Assembly (NCBI GenBank): GCA_964628285.1
Contig: CAZVNP010000008.1
Location: 1-64,000, forward strand
Source: JAPLDP01 sp964628285
GTDB taxonomy: Bacteria > Bacteroidota > Bacteroidia > Bacteroidales > JAGONC01
DNA length: 64,000 nucleotides
Direction: 5' to 3'
Part shown: piece by piece, positions 9,701 to 17,358 of the stretch
How positions within the stretch are numbered: the stretch's first letter is position 1
Layout: every line of letters starts with the position of its first letter
Position numbers and translations under genes: made by a program
Notes under the pieces: model-generated
Databases searched by the model: none
What the model was told of the DNA's origin: nothing
What the model saw: the letters and a program-made list of their open reading frames with translations, nothing else

Positions 9701-10126
9701 GAAATTTTGATACCGGATGAATACGTCTCAAATATTGCCGAACGTCTGAATCTTTATAAGGAACTCGACAGTATTGAGACCGAGAAAGCATTAATGGACT
9801 TTCAGGCCCACCTCATCGACCGTTTTGGTCCCATACCTCCTCCGGTGAGTGAATTGATCGATACTATCCGGCTGCGATGGCTCGCCCGCAAAATAGGAAT
9901 TGAAAAAATAATCCTGAAATCGGACCAGATGATCGGTCATTTTGTTAATAATCAGCACTCGGGTTTTTATAAGTCAAAGATATTCGCGGGCATCATCGAT
10001 TTCCTGAAAAACAATCCGAAGAATTACAGGCTGCAGGAGAAGAACGAAAAGCTGACCATTGTCATAGGAGAGGTGGATTCAATCGGCGGTGCCAACAAAG
10101 CCTTATCGGAATTGTCACCGACATAA
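6755..10126 (+). CDS. mfd: Transcription-repair coupling factor Mfd
   Basis: 1,123 residues, the normal Mfd length. Mfd removes RNA polymerase stalled at DNA lesions and recruits UvrA. Domains in order: UvrB-homology region (1-~400), RNA-polymerase interaction/CarD-like domain (~440-530, beginning LKPGDYVTHIDHGVGRF), RecG-like translocase with Walker A GDVGFGKTE (~595), DEEQ box in IIDEEQKFGV, helicase motif VI region HQLRGRVGRS, and the C-terminal TRCF domain (~970-1100). A TTG start at 6755 is used because the frame is closed by a stop at 6746 and no in-frame ATG lies before the conserved start of the protein. Confidence 0.97.
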   Translation: MDLQELIGLYDADARVHRIAGLLQNQDRARIWLKGIIGSLQAIIGAAVHHYTGFDHLFILPDKETAAYFYNDLGNIFGEQPSGLTRNKVLFYPATYRKHYQIDHPDNSNLLVRAEVLNRFAGERHKNMVVTYPEALCEKVIKRNTVHKNLFRIQSGDKLSPDFLVDLLAEYDFERVDFVVEPGQYALRGGIVDVFSFTHELPFRIEFAGDTIESLRSFNPDDQLSVEKLTRMTLLPNIQDRQQQEERESFLSFTGNDTVLWIEDIPFMLDRIAEEYERAIKTLKDLEGEDKEMQPVENLFATKNEIQREMLDFPVIEMGKQSYFKRSETVIFHNAPQPSFNKDFDLLIDDLAEKTKEDYVNLITTDSPKQLERIYTIFDDIHARREPAPVFEFTPLNIPFHEGFIDKDRNIACYTDHQIFDRYQRFYLQEHFSGKEAMTLRELYDLKPGDYVTHIDHGVGRFAGLEKIDNNGRQQEALRLVYANNDLLYVSIHSLHRIAKYVGKEGTVPKLNRLGSNAWEKLKNRTKQKVKDIAKDLIKLYARRKSSRGFQFSRDTYLQDELEASFIYEDTPDQIKSTQEVKNDMMMESPMDRLICGDVGFGKTEVAIRAAFKAVADSKQVAVLVPTTILALQHYHTFSERLEGFPCRVDYLNRFKSYQAQKQTIHDISNGAIDIIIGTHRLISKDVAFKDLGLLIIDEEQKFGVAAKEKIKQLRVEVDTLTLTATPIPRTLQFSLMGARDLSVINTPPPNRYPILTELHTFDEEVIRDALKYEISRGGQAYFVHNRVQNIEEVAHLVERLVPGIKVAVGHGQMKGLSLERSMRDFIEGYYDVLVATTIIESGLDIPNVNTIIINEAHHYGLSDLHQLRGRVGRSNKKAFCYLLAPPLSVLTPEARKRLKAIEEFSDLGSGFQIAMRDLDIRGAGNILGAEQSGFISEIGFEMYQKILNEALQELKESEFSGLFEKKEEKEFVRDCVIETDLEILIPDEYVSNIAERLNLYKELDSIETEKALMDFQAHLIDRFGPIPPPVSELIDTIRLRWLARKIGIEKIILKSDQMIGHFVNNQHSGFYKSKIFAGIIDFLKNNPKNYRLQEKNEKLTIVIGEVDSIGGANKALSELSPT

Positions 10127-10193
10127 AGATTAAAAATTCATAAAAAATTTTTTTAGTCCGTAACATTGCCATAATTTCGTCAAAATAAACCCT

Positions 10194-10940
10194 TTGACCG
10201 TGACCGATCGTTTAGTCATTATCCCCACTTACAACGAAAAGGAAAACATTGAGAAAATCATACGCAAGGTTTTTTCTTTAGATAAGGAATTCCATATTCT
10301 CATCATCGAGGACAATTCTCCCGACGGTACTGCCGATATTATCAAACGGCTCATGATAGAATTTCCTGACCGTTTGTTCATCGAGGAGCGTAAAGGCAAG
10401 CTGGGGCTGGGGACCGCCTATCTGCGCGGCTTCAGGTGGGCACTGAAGAGGGACTACAATTATATTTTTGAGATGGATGCGGATTTCTCACATAATCCCG
10501 AGGATCTGCTGCGCCTGTATGATGCCTGTGCCAGTGAGGGTGCCGACCTGGCCATCGGATCACGTTACATTAATGGTGTTAACGTGGTAAATTGGCCTAT
10601 GGGTCGGGTGCTGATGTCGTACTATGCATCGGCTTATGTGCGTTTTATTACGGGCATGCCCGTGAGAGATGCCACCGCCGGATTTAAATGTTATACGCGC
10701 CGTGTGCTCCAGGCTATCAATTTCGACAAAATAAGGTTTGTGGGCTATGCCTTTCAGATTGAGATGAAATATACCGCCTGGAAGCTGGGATTTAAGATAA
10801 AAGAGGTCCCCATTGTTTTTACCGACCGCACCCAGGGAGTCTCCAAGATGAGCTCCGGCATCTTTAAGGAAGCGGTTTTCGGCGTGATCAGCCTCCGCCT
10901 GAAGAATATAAAAAAGTTGCATGCCGGAGAATCGAAATAA
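10194..10940 (+). CDS. Polyprenol-phosphate mannosyltransferase-like glycosyltransferase (GT2)
   Basis: 248-residue soluble GT2 enzyme resembling dolichol/polyprenol-phosphate mannose synthase, which loads a sugar from a nucleotide donor onto a lipid phosphate. Seen: IPTYNEKENI near 10-19, the EDNSPDGT segment near 41-48, the catalytic metal-binding EMDADFSHNP near 94-103, and the GFKCYTRR acceptor-side motif near 160. No C-terminal membrane domain is present, as in the short bacterial forms. The start is TTG at 10194 or GTG at 10200; neither has a Shine-Dalgarno sequence. It lies 67 bases after mfd and 52 bases before dihydroorotase. Donor and lipid specificity are inferred from family resemblance. 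Confidence 0.9.
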   Translation: MTVTDRLVIIPTYNEKENIEKIIRKVFSLDKEFHILIIEDNSPDGTADIIKRLMIEFPDRLFIEERKGKLGLGTAYLRGFRWALKRDYNYIFEMDADFSHNPEDLLRLYDACASEGADLAIGSRYINGVNVVNWPMGRVLMSYYASAYVRFITGMPVRDATAGFKCYTRRVLQAINFDKIRFVGYAFQIEMKYTAWKLGFKIKEVPIVFTDRTQGVSKMSSGIFKEAVFGVISLRLKNIKKLHAGESK

Positions 10941-10992
10941 GAGATGGTGGTGATAAACATTATCATACACACGTTTTAAAATATTCTTTCCC

Positions 10993-12339
10993 ATGAAAAA
11001 GGATTTTTATCTGGTCAATGCCGTAATCGTCAACGAAGGTGAGTCATTCCACGGGGAGCTCCTCATCAGGGACGGATGGATCGACAGGATCACCAGGGGT
11101 GAGAGCACTCATCACCAGGGGCACCTGGATGTCGTCGACCTGCAGGGACGATTTTTAATACCAGGAGTCATCGACGATCATGTTCACTTCAGGGAACCCG
11201 GTTTAACTTACAAGGGTGACATCCTGTCGGAGAGCCGTGCGGCTGTCGCCGGTGGTGTCACATCGTTCATGGATATGCCCAACACCGTCCCGCCGGTGTT
11301 GTCACAGCATGTCCTGAGCGAAAAATACCGCCTGGCCGCACACATATCTTTGGCCAATTTTTCTTTTTACATGGGCACATCCAATGATAATCTCAATGAG
11401 GTTCTGAGAACGGATCCTTCGCAGGTATGCGGCGTCAAGGTATTTATGGGCACCTCGACGGGTAACCTTACCGTTGACGACCCCGCCGTGCTGGAAGCCC
11501 TTTTCTCACGCTCCCCGGTGCTCATCGCCGTGCATTGTGAGGATGACCGGATCATCAGGAAGAACATGCAGACATTCAGGGAAAAATATGGCGACCATAT
11601 TCCTGCCGCCGCGCATCCCCTGATCAGGGATGCCCAGGCCTGTTACAGCTCCAGCTCACAGGCCGTGCGTATGGCACGGGAGCACGGAACCCGGTTGCAC
11701 GTGCTGCACCTGTCGACGGACGTTGAGCTTGGACTGTTCGATAAAGATGTGCCTCTCGAAAAGAAAAACATAACATCGGAAGTGTGTGTGCATCATCTGT
11801 GGTTCTCCGACGTTGACTATGAGAGGCTGGGAAACAGGATCAAATGGAATCCTGCCATTAAGAGTGCAGAAGATAAGCAATCCTTGTTCCGGGCACTCTT
11901 CGATAACAGGATTGATGTGATCGCCACCGACCATGCCCCTCATACCCTCGATGAGAAGAACAGAGAGTACGTTAACGCACCCTCGGGAGCTCCTTTTGTA
12001 CAGCATTCTCTGGTGGTCATGATGGAATTTTATCACCGTGGAATGATATCCGTTGAGAAAGTGGTGGATATGATGTGCCATCATCCGGCTGTGTGTTTCC
12101 ATATCGACAGGCGGGGCTTTATCCGTGAAGGCTACCACGCCGACCTCACCGTGATAGGCCCGCATGACGGCTGGACAGTGAATACGTCAAACATACAGTA
12201 TAAATGCGGCTGGTCACCACTGGAAGGTGAGACATTCCATTCGGCCGTTACACATACTTTTGTGAATGGTCATGCCGTTTATAACATGGATAAAATTGAT
12301 GAATCGGTGAAAGGACACTGGCTACTGTTTACCCGGTAA
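10993..12339 (+). CDS. pyrC: Dihydroorotase (amidohydrolase family)
   Basis: 448-residue metal-dependent amidohydrolase; dihydroorotase closes carbamoyl-aspartate to dihydroorotate in pyrimidine synthesis. The metal-binding HxH is in DDHVHFREPG (His63, His65), followed by DMPNTVPP near 93-100, the region of the metal-bridging Lys in GVKVFMGTSTG near 147-157, and the catalytic Asp in IATDHAPH near 314-321. Length and motifs fit the class I type (about 430-450 residues) rather than the shorter E. coli PyrC. Allantoinase or dihydropyrimidinase activity cannot be fully excluded from sequence alone, but no purine-catabolism genes are nearby. Confidence 0.92.
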   Translation: MKKDFYLVNAVIVNEGESFHGELLIRDGWIDRITRGESTHHQGHLDVVDLQGRFLIPGVIDDHVHFREPGLTYKGDILSESRAAVAGGVTSFMDMPNTVPPVLSQHVLSEKYRLAAHISLANFSFYMGTSNDNLNEVLRTDPSQVCGVKVFMGTSTGNLTVDDPAVLEALFSRSPVLIAVHCEDDRIIRKNMQTFREKYGDHIPAAAHPLIRDAQACYSSSSQAVRMAREHGTRLHVLHLSTDVELGLFDKDVPLEKKNITSEVCVHHLWFSDVDYERLGNRIKWNPAIKSAEDKQSLFRALFDNRIDVIATDHAPHTLDEKNREYVNAPSGAPFVQHSLVVMMEFYHRGMISVEKVVDMMCHHPAVCFHIDRRGFIREGYHADLTVIGPHDGWTVNTSNIQYKCGWSPLEGETFHSAVTHTFVNGHAVYNMDKIDESVKGHWLLFTR

Positions 12340-12371
12340 GGTATTGTTTCCCTGTCATTAAACAGCTCGAT

Positions 12372-13091
12372 ATGAATACGAACAGAAATAAGGTCCGCAT
12401 CCTGTTTTTTCTTGCATTGCCGTTTTTTCTTTATGGCTGTGGCCACCGCATGGTCACTGTGACGGTGAGCACTTTCAGCGACGGGAACTCCAATCAAACT
12501 TGCTATTATCAGGTTAGAGGTAATGACAGTTCCCTTGTCAAAGAAATGTTTTATTACCAGAATAAAAATCCACGTTTACAGGGTGAATTTGTCCGTGATA
12601 CCGTACTGAACGGCTTATGGACAGGATGGTACGACAACGGGCAGAAACTGTTTGAAGCCGTTTTTGCTGACGGGAAACGGAACGGGAACTGGAAGATATG
12701 GGATTTCAGCGGAAAAGAGTGTCAGGATAGCCTGTTCCAGGTGAAAGAGGATACGGTGGGATTGCCCTCTCTTATTAAATTTTTTTCTGTATCGGACAAT
12801 GGAAAAGAACTGACCGCATTGGTTGATTTTTATCCCAATCATTGCATCAAATCGGCAGGTACTATTAAGGGCAATAAGAAAAACGGCAAGTGGACCGTTT
12901 GGTACGACGACGGAACAAAATGGAGCGAAGGGGAGTTTAAATTTGATGTCGGCGATGGCCTGCGGACGGTGTATTACCCTGACGGGAAGAAATACTATGA
13001 GGGAAAGTACCTGCTGGGTGAAAAAATGGGCGAGTGGACATTCTGGAATGAACGCGGGGATGTGATCAGGCAGGTGACTTATAAACATTGA
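12372..13091 (+). CDS. MORN-repeat (YwqK-like) lipoprotein
   Basis: 239 residues. The N-terminus is a lipoprotein signal peptide with lipobox LYGC (Cys23). The rest carries MORN-variant repeats of the form G-x-W-x-x-W-Y-x-x-G-x-K, seen as NGLWTGWYDNGQK, NGNWKIWD, NGKWTVWYDDGTK, LRTVYYPDGKKYYEG and MGEWTFWNERGD. Such proteins are often labelled YwqK-family antitoxins, but nothing here supports a toxin partner; a surface or periplasmic binding role is as likely. It lies 32 bases after dihydroorotase and 62 before the T9SS cargo gene, which has its own promoter. Confidence 0.85.
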   Translation: MNTNRNKVRILFFLALPFFLYGCGHRMVTVTVSTFSDGNSNQTCYYQVRGNDSSLVKEMFYYQNKNPRLQGEFVRDTVLNGLWTGWYDNGQKLFEAVFADGKRNGNWKIWDFSGKECQDSLFQVKEDTVGLPSLIKFFSVSDNGKELTALVDFYPNHCIKSAGTIKGNKKNGKWTVWYDDGTKWSEGEFKFDVGDGLRTVYYPDGKKYYEGKYLLGEKMGEWTFWNERGDVIRQVTYKH

Positions 13092-13123
13092 TTTGGCAAT
13101 AGCGTGTCGATATGTTATTTTTG
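13092..13123 (+). promoter_or_regulatory. Promoter of the T9SS cargo gene
   Basis: TTTG (13092-13095), a 20-base spacer, then TATTTTTG (13116-13123): a complete Bacteroidota-type promoter. It predicts a transcript start near 13130 and a leader of about 24 bases before the ATG at 13154. It separates this gene from the upstream operon. Confidence 0.65.
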
Positions 13124-13153
13124 AGCCTTAAAATTTCTGACCGAAAAGATTAA

Positions 13154-13471
13154 ATGATGAAAATACCGGTATTGACCATTGCCTTAAGTTTTATTCTCAT
13201 GGTGAAGCTGGCTGCCGGCCAGGGTTTACCACCGGGATGGGATTATACGCCCACGAATGTTGATCATGTCATCGCTGTCAGGTTGACAACCAATCCCAAT
13301 ATCAACGGTGTTCCTCTGGAAGCGGGGGATTACATCGGCGTTTTTTATTATAGCGACGGGATACAATATTGCGGGGGAGCGGAAGAATGGAACGGGACCT
13401 CCAACATAGCCGTCATCACCTATGGCGATGATGTTACCACCCCCCTCGAAAGACGGCTTCTATACCGGTGA
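13154..13471 (+). CDS. T9SS cargo protein, N-terminal fragment (frameshifted)
   Basis: First part (105 residues) of an exported protein whose frame is interrupted. It has a signal peptide (about residues 1-22, cutting after AAGQ) and the start of a beta-rich domain with GDYIGVFYYSDGIQYCGG, a pattern seen in secreted Bacteroidota proteins. At a run of six C (13440-13445) the frame runs off into LERRLLYR and stops. With five C the reading would be GDDVTTPSKDGFYTGESFNW and continue smoothly into the next fragment. This could be a sequencing or assembly error, a recent null mutation, or slippage-based phase variation. It has its own promoter at 13092-13123. Confidence 0.75.
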   Translation: MMKIPVLTIALSFILMVKLAAGQGLPPGWDYTPTNVDHVIAVRLTTNPNINGVPLEAGDYIGVFYYSDGIQYCGGAEEWNGTSNIAVITYGDDVTTPLERRLLYR

Positions 13472-14414
13472 GAGTTTCAACTGGAGGGTTTACTCCTGGT
13501 CGTCGGAGATGGAATATGAAGCCATGGCCACCTACGATCCGGCCTATGCTCAGAACGACGGCACCTTTTATCCTTATGGGTTTTCAGCCCTTGAAAGCCT
13601 CGATGCCGATGATCTGACGGTGACGGTGACCGTTGCCGACGATACCATCTGTGAGGGTGTGGGTACACAGCTGTTCTCATCGGTGAGCGGCGCCTCGGGT
13701 GTCTATACCTATAACTGGTCGTCAGCACCTTCAGGCTTCACCTCCGGCGATCCCGAGCCTGTGGTTGATCCGTCGGTTGACACACGGTACTTTCTGGAGG
13801 TGACCACCTACCTTGCAGCGGCCACCGACTCGGTCGACGTCACAGTCATACCGGCGGCACCTCTGTATCTTTATTTGCAGAATCAAACGGTAAGCGATAC
13901 CGAGGATTTCACCGGTAATGTGATCGCTGCGCGTCAGACCGTGACCGACCCGCCGGAAGGTCCTTTTATCATCGAAACGGGAGCCATAGTGAACTTTGAA
14001 GGCGGCGATACCGTTTACCTGAAAGATGGTTTCAGCGCTCAAACCGGATGTGAATTCAGGGCTTATATCGGCGACATTCCCTGCCTGCAAGTGCCGCCGT
14101 TATTGCCGGGGATTATCGTACAACAGGAAACGGACGACGGCATCATCATGTACGCGGGCTGCAATGACGCATGGCAGAGCATATCCATATACCCCAATCC
14201 TTCAGAAGGTATCTTCCACGTCCGCATCACCGGATTGAATCATGAAGAGGTATTGTGTGAGGTGATAGACCTGATGGGAAATGTTATGTTCGACAGGACC
14301 AGAATAACGGATCCGGAGTTCGTCATCAACCTGGGTGATCGTCCCAATGGTATTTACCTGGTCAGGATGCTGAGCCGGAACGGCACCAAGGTCACGAAAC
14401 TCATCAAAAAGTAA
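13422..14414 (+). CDS. T9SS cargo protein, C-terminal fragment with sorting domain
   Basis: Continuation of the gene starting at 13154; real reading of the original protein resumes at about 13446, and the ATG at 13422 is only the first in this frame. In order it holds the end of the first domain (GESFNWRVYSW), an Ig-like/PKD-like domain (DDTICEGVGTQLFSS to DSVDVTV), a segment with GGDTVYLKDGFSAQTG of the type found near sorting domains, and a T9SS type A C-terminal domain (ISIYPNPSEGIFHVRI ... NGIYLVRM ... KVTKLIKK). Such proteins cross the outer membrane through the type IX system and are anchored or released outside. The whole protein would be about 420 residues; ligand or substrate unknown. 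Confidence 0.8.
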   Translation: MAMMLPPPSKDGFYTGESFNWRVYSWSSEMEYEAMATYDPAYAQNDGTFYPYGFSALESLDADDLTVTVTVADDTICEGVGTQLFSSVSGASGVYTYNWSSAPSGFTSGDPEPVVDPSVDTRYFLEVTTYLAAATDSVDVTVIPAAPLYLYLQNQTVSDTEDFTGNVIAARQTVTDPPEGPFIIETGAIVNFEGGDTVYLKDGFSAQTGCEFRAYIGDIPCLQVPPLLPGIIVQQETDDGIIMYAGCNDAWQSISIYPNPSEGIFHVRITGLNHEEVLCEVIDLMGNVMFDRTRITDPEFVINLGDRPNGIYLVRMLSRNGTKVTKLIKK

Positions 14415-14449
14415 GACATCCTGACTGTATCGCGTGAGAGGTTTCTTTC

Positions 14450-14833
14450 CTAAAATTTATTTCTTTTCAGCCTGACGATCTGCCTGCGTTCCTTTTTTGT
14501 GGGACGGCCTGTGCCCCTGTCCCTGATCTCGAAGTTCATCTCTTTCTTCAGCCGCAGTTGTTCATATTCCTCCTCGGGGGTGACATCCTTCACAAAGTCA
14601 CCCGCCAGTTTGGCCGAGACCCGGTTTTTAATGATCCCCGTCACCTGAAAACTCTTGGTCAGGAGACCGACATCCACCGTGATGATCTCCTGGAGCTTCA
14701 CTTCATGCGATGGCTTGACAGGATGACCGTTGATCCTGACTTTACCTCCATGACAGGCGATACCGGCCTGATTGCGGGTCTTGAAGACCCTCACGGCCCA
14801 TAGCCATTTGTCTATTCTTACGGCTTCATCCAA
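14450..14833 (-). CDS. hslR: S4-domain RNA-binding protein, Hsp15/HslR-like
   Basis: 127 residues. An S4 RNA-binding domain fills the first ~65 residues (RIDKWLWAVRVFKTRNQA, then KVRINGHPVKPS), and the C-terminus is Lys/Arg-rich (GRPTKKERRQIVRLKR), the layout of Hsp15. In E. coli that protein binds free 50S subunits carrying a stranded nascent chain. A TTG start at 14833 is used: the in-frame stop lies just upstream and the only nearby ATG is out of frame. It sits 22 bases after der on the same strand, so ribosome-related genes are grouped here. Confidence 0.88.
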   Translation of the reverse strand: MDEAVRIDKWLWAVRVFKTRNQAGIACHGGKVRINGHPVKPSHEVKLQEIITVDVGLLTKSFQVTGIIKNRVSAKLAGDFVKDVTPEEEYEQLRLKKEMNFEIRDRGTGRPTKKERRQIVRLKRNKF

Positions 14834-14855
14834 GGTATGAGGTATTTAATCAAAA

Positions 14856-16160
14856 TTATTTGTTTCGGACAAAGATCTGCACGGGCACTCCTGTAAATTC
14901 AAAATGATCCCTTATCTTGTTTTCGAGAAATCGCTTGTACGGGTCTTTCACGTACTGAGGCAGATTACAGAAAAAAACAAATGCGGGATGCTTAGTCTTG
15001 AGTTGCGTGATGTATTTGATTTTTATCTGCTTGCCTTTGGTCACTGGAGGCGGATTGTCACGAATGACCGGAAGAAGGAGCTCATTGAGCTGCGAAGTCG
15101 GTATCTTACGTTCCTTGTTCCGGTAAACCTGATGGCATAGATCCAGGGCTTTGTGTATCCGTTGCTTTCCGGGAATGGAAGTGAATACGACCGGTACGTC
15201 GGTGAAAGGGGCCGTTTTTTCCAGTATGCTGCGTTCAAACTGCCGGTGGGTGTGGGTGTCTTTGTCAATCAGATCCCACTTATTGACGAGGATCACCACA
15301 CCCTTATTATTCTTTTCGATGAGCCGGAAGATATTCAGATCCTGACTTTCAAAACCCTGTGTGGCGTCGACCATCAGCATGCATACGTCGCTGCTTTCGA
15401 TGGAGCGGATGGAACGCAGCACCGAGTAAAATTCGACATTCTCATGCACCTTGCCTTTTTTTCTCAGCCCGGCGGTGTCGGCCAGCAGGAAATCAAAGCC
15501 ATAGCGGCGGTAGTGAACATAAATGGTATCCCTGGTTGTGCCTGGGACGGGCGTGACGATGTTTCGTTCCTTGCCGATGAGGGCATTGATGAATGATGAT
15601 TTACCCACATTCGGTCTTCCGACGACAGCATAACGGGGCAGCGCAGCCATTTCTTCGACGGTGCCGGCTTTGAACAGCCCGGCCACCTCATCTAAAAGCT
15701 CACCCGTTCCGCTGCCGTTGACGGATGATACGGGATGTAACTTGTCGAACCCGAGACGGTAAAAATCAGCCACGTCCTGGAGTCTTTCCGTGTTATCCAC
15801 TTTATTCACCACCAGGAAGACTTTCTTCTCCGATTTCCGCAACATATCGGCAACTTCGGCATCCAGAGGGGTGAGACCGTCCTTCACGTCGACCATGAAC
15901 AGGATGGCATCGGCCTCGTCGATAGCCAGTTCGACCTGTTTGCGTATCTCTGTCTCAAAAACATCATTGCTGCCGGTGACATAACCCCCGGTGTCAATCA
16001 CGGAGAACTCGATGCCATTCCAGTCGGAGCGGCCGTAATGGCGGTCACGGGTCACACCGCTGGCCGCATCGACGATGGCCTGACGGCTCCCCGTCAGACG
16101 GTTGAACAGTGTCGATTTCCCTACATTGGGCCGGCCTACGATGGCTAAAATGTTTCCCAT
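14856..16160 (-). CDS. der: Ribosome biogenesis GTPase Der (EngA)
   Basis: 434 residues with the tandem GTPase domains that define Der. First G domain: GRPNVGKST (8-16), DTGGY, NKVD near 118. Second G domain: GRPNVGKSS near 181, DTAGL, NKWD near 292. A KH-like domain with basic residues ends the protein. Der is needed for maturation of the 50S subunit. It is preceded by era on the same strand across a 117-base gap holding a candidate -7 box, and followed by the S4 protein. Confidence 0.98.
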   Translation of the reverse strand: MGNILAIVGRPNVGKSTLFNRLTGSRQAIVDAASGVTRDRHYGRSDWNGIEFSVIDTGGYVTGSNDVFETEIRKQVELAIDEADAILFMVDVKDGLTPLDAEVADMLRKSEKKVFLVVNKVDNTERLQDVADFYRLGFDKLHPVSSVNGSGTGELLDEVAGLFKAGTVEEMAALPRYAVVGRPNVGKSSFINALIGKERNIVTPVPGTTRDTIYVHYRRYGFDFLLADTAGLRKKGKVHENVEFYSVLRSIRSIESSDVCMLMVDATQGFESQDLNIFRLIEKNNKGVVILVNKWDLIDKDTHTHRQFERSILEKTAPFTDVPVVFTSIPGKQRIHKALDLCHQVYRNKERKIPTSQLNELLLPVIRDNPPPVTKGKQIKIKYITQLKTKHPAFVFFCNLPQYVKDPYKRFLENKIRDHFEFTGVPVQIFVRNK

Positions 16161-16227
16161 GACGTTTGACAGGTTATTCGGAAAATGGCGTTGCCATGTG
16201 TTGGTAATGAATGGTTTAATGAGACTG

Positions 16228-16235
16228 CAAAGATA
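16228..16235 (-). promoter_or_regulatory. -7 box upstream of der
   Basis: Reads TATCTTTG on the minus strand, an exact TAnnTTTG match 68 bases before the der start. No convincing -33 box is seen, so der may also be read from era transcription. Confidence 0.35.
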
Positions 16236-16277
16236 TACTTTATCAGTTGATTTTCACATGTGCTACGCGGGTCCCCG

Positions 16278-17156
16278 TCAAACTTCATAACCGAAACGCT
16301 TTAGTTGCGAGGGATTATCACGCCACTCTTTGCTCACCTTCACGGTGAGCTCAAGATATACCGGTTGACCGGTGAAGGCTTCAATGTCTTTACGTGCCTC
16401 TATGCCTACGTTTTTGACAGCCTGGCCACGATGCCCCAGGATGATGGCTTTTTGCGACTCCCGCGCCACATGAATGGTGGCTGCGATGTAGATATTTTTT
16501 TCTTTTTCCTTATAGGTTTCCACGGTCACCTCGGCTGAATAGGGCACCTCCCTGTGATAAGCCATGAAGATTTTTTCCCTGATGATCTCGGAGACAAAGA
16601 AACGCATCGATTTGTCGGTGAGCTGGTCCTTGGGGAAATAAGGAGGCGATTCAGGCAGCTTGTCGAGGATGCGGGCCAGCAACGTGTCGAGATTAAACTT
16701 CAGAAGAGCCGAGACCGGAACGACATCGGCATGGGACGATAGCTCCTGCCACTGCTGTATCCTGGCTTTCACCGTTTCCTGATCCGACAGGTCGACCTTG
16801 TTGACGGCGATGATGAGCGGGATGCCCGAATGATTGATCCTGTCGATGATATCTTTCTGCATCTCCTCATCCCGGACATCGGTGATATAAATAAACACAT
16901 CCGCGTCGGTGAGGGCGCCGTCAATGGATTTCATCATCGCCTGATGGAGCCTGTATTTGGGTTTAATGATGCCGGGGGTGTCGGAATAGACGATCTGGAA
17001 ATCCTCACCGTTGACGATGCCCATGATGCGGTGACGCGTCGTCTGTGCCTTGGGAGTGATGATCGACAGCCTTTCACCAACGAGGGCATTCATCAGTGTC
17101 GACTTGCCTGCATTGGGACGACCCAGTATATTGATGAAACCGGCCTTGTGCGTCAT
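16278..17156 (-). CDS. era: GTPase Era
   Basis: 292 residues, the normal Era length. G domain motifs: GRPNAGKST (12-20), DTPGI near 59, NKVD near 118. The C-terminal KH domain is shown by ILGHRGQAVKNVGIEAR near 238-254. Era binds 16S rRNA near its 3' end and helps mature the 30S subunit. It is the first gene of a minus-strand group era, der, hslR-like. Its start is only about 95 bases from the divergent tRNA-fMet, whose promoter occupies much of that gap. Confidence 0.98.
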   Translation of the reverse strand: MTHKAGFINILGRPNAGKSTLMNALVGERLSIITPKAQTTRHRIMGIVNGEDFQIVYSDTPGIIKPKYRLHQAMMKSIDGALTDADVFIYITDVRDEEMQKDIIDRINHSGIPLIIAVNKVDLSDQETVKARIQQWQELSSHADVVPVSALLKFNLDTLLARILDKLPESPPYFPKDQLTDKSMRFFVSEIIREKIFMAYHREVPYSAEVTVETYKEKEKNIYIAATIHVARESQKAIILGHRGQAVKNVGIEARKDIEAFTGQPVYLELTVKVSKEWRDNPSQLKRFGYEV

Positions 17157-17178
17157 TATGTTATTTTTTCTTAAAACC

Positions 17179-17209
17179 TTGCAGAAGCTCGAAAATAAGT
17201 ATACCTTTG
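17179..17209 (+). promoter_or_regulatory. Promoter of tRNA-fMet
   Basis: TTG (17179-17181), 20-base spacer, TACCTTTG (17202-17209). Predicted transcript start is near 17216, about 36 bases before the mature tRNA 5' end. With the terminator at 17330 this makes the tRNA a single-gene transcription unit. Confidence 0.6.
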
Positions 17210-17251
17210 CAACCCGTTATTGTCCGGCGAAATTACGAAATAATAAGATAT

Positions 17252-17323
<72 letters not shown>

Positions 17324-17329
17324 CAACGA

Positions 17330-17358
17330 AACCCCGATGTCCAGCATCGGGGTTTTTT
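17330..17358 (+). terminator. Rho-independent terminator after tRNA-fMet
   Basis: A perfect 10-bp stem (AACCCCGATG with CATCGGGGTT), a 5-base loop TCCAG, and a T6 tract that begins inside the 3' arm (last two stem bases plus four more T), starting seven bases after the tRNA discriminator base. Confidence 0.9.

Noticed and set aside
12372..13091. Toxin-antitoxin locus around the YwqK-like lipoprotein
   Set aside because: Family label only; a lipoprotein signal is present and no toxin-like neighbour exists.
13422..13446. Programmed frameshift in the T9SS cargo gene
   Set aside because: There is no slippery heptamer, downstream stem or known precedent in this family; a simple C-run length change explains it.
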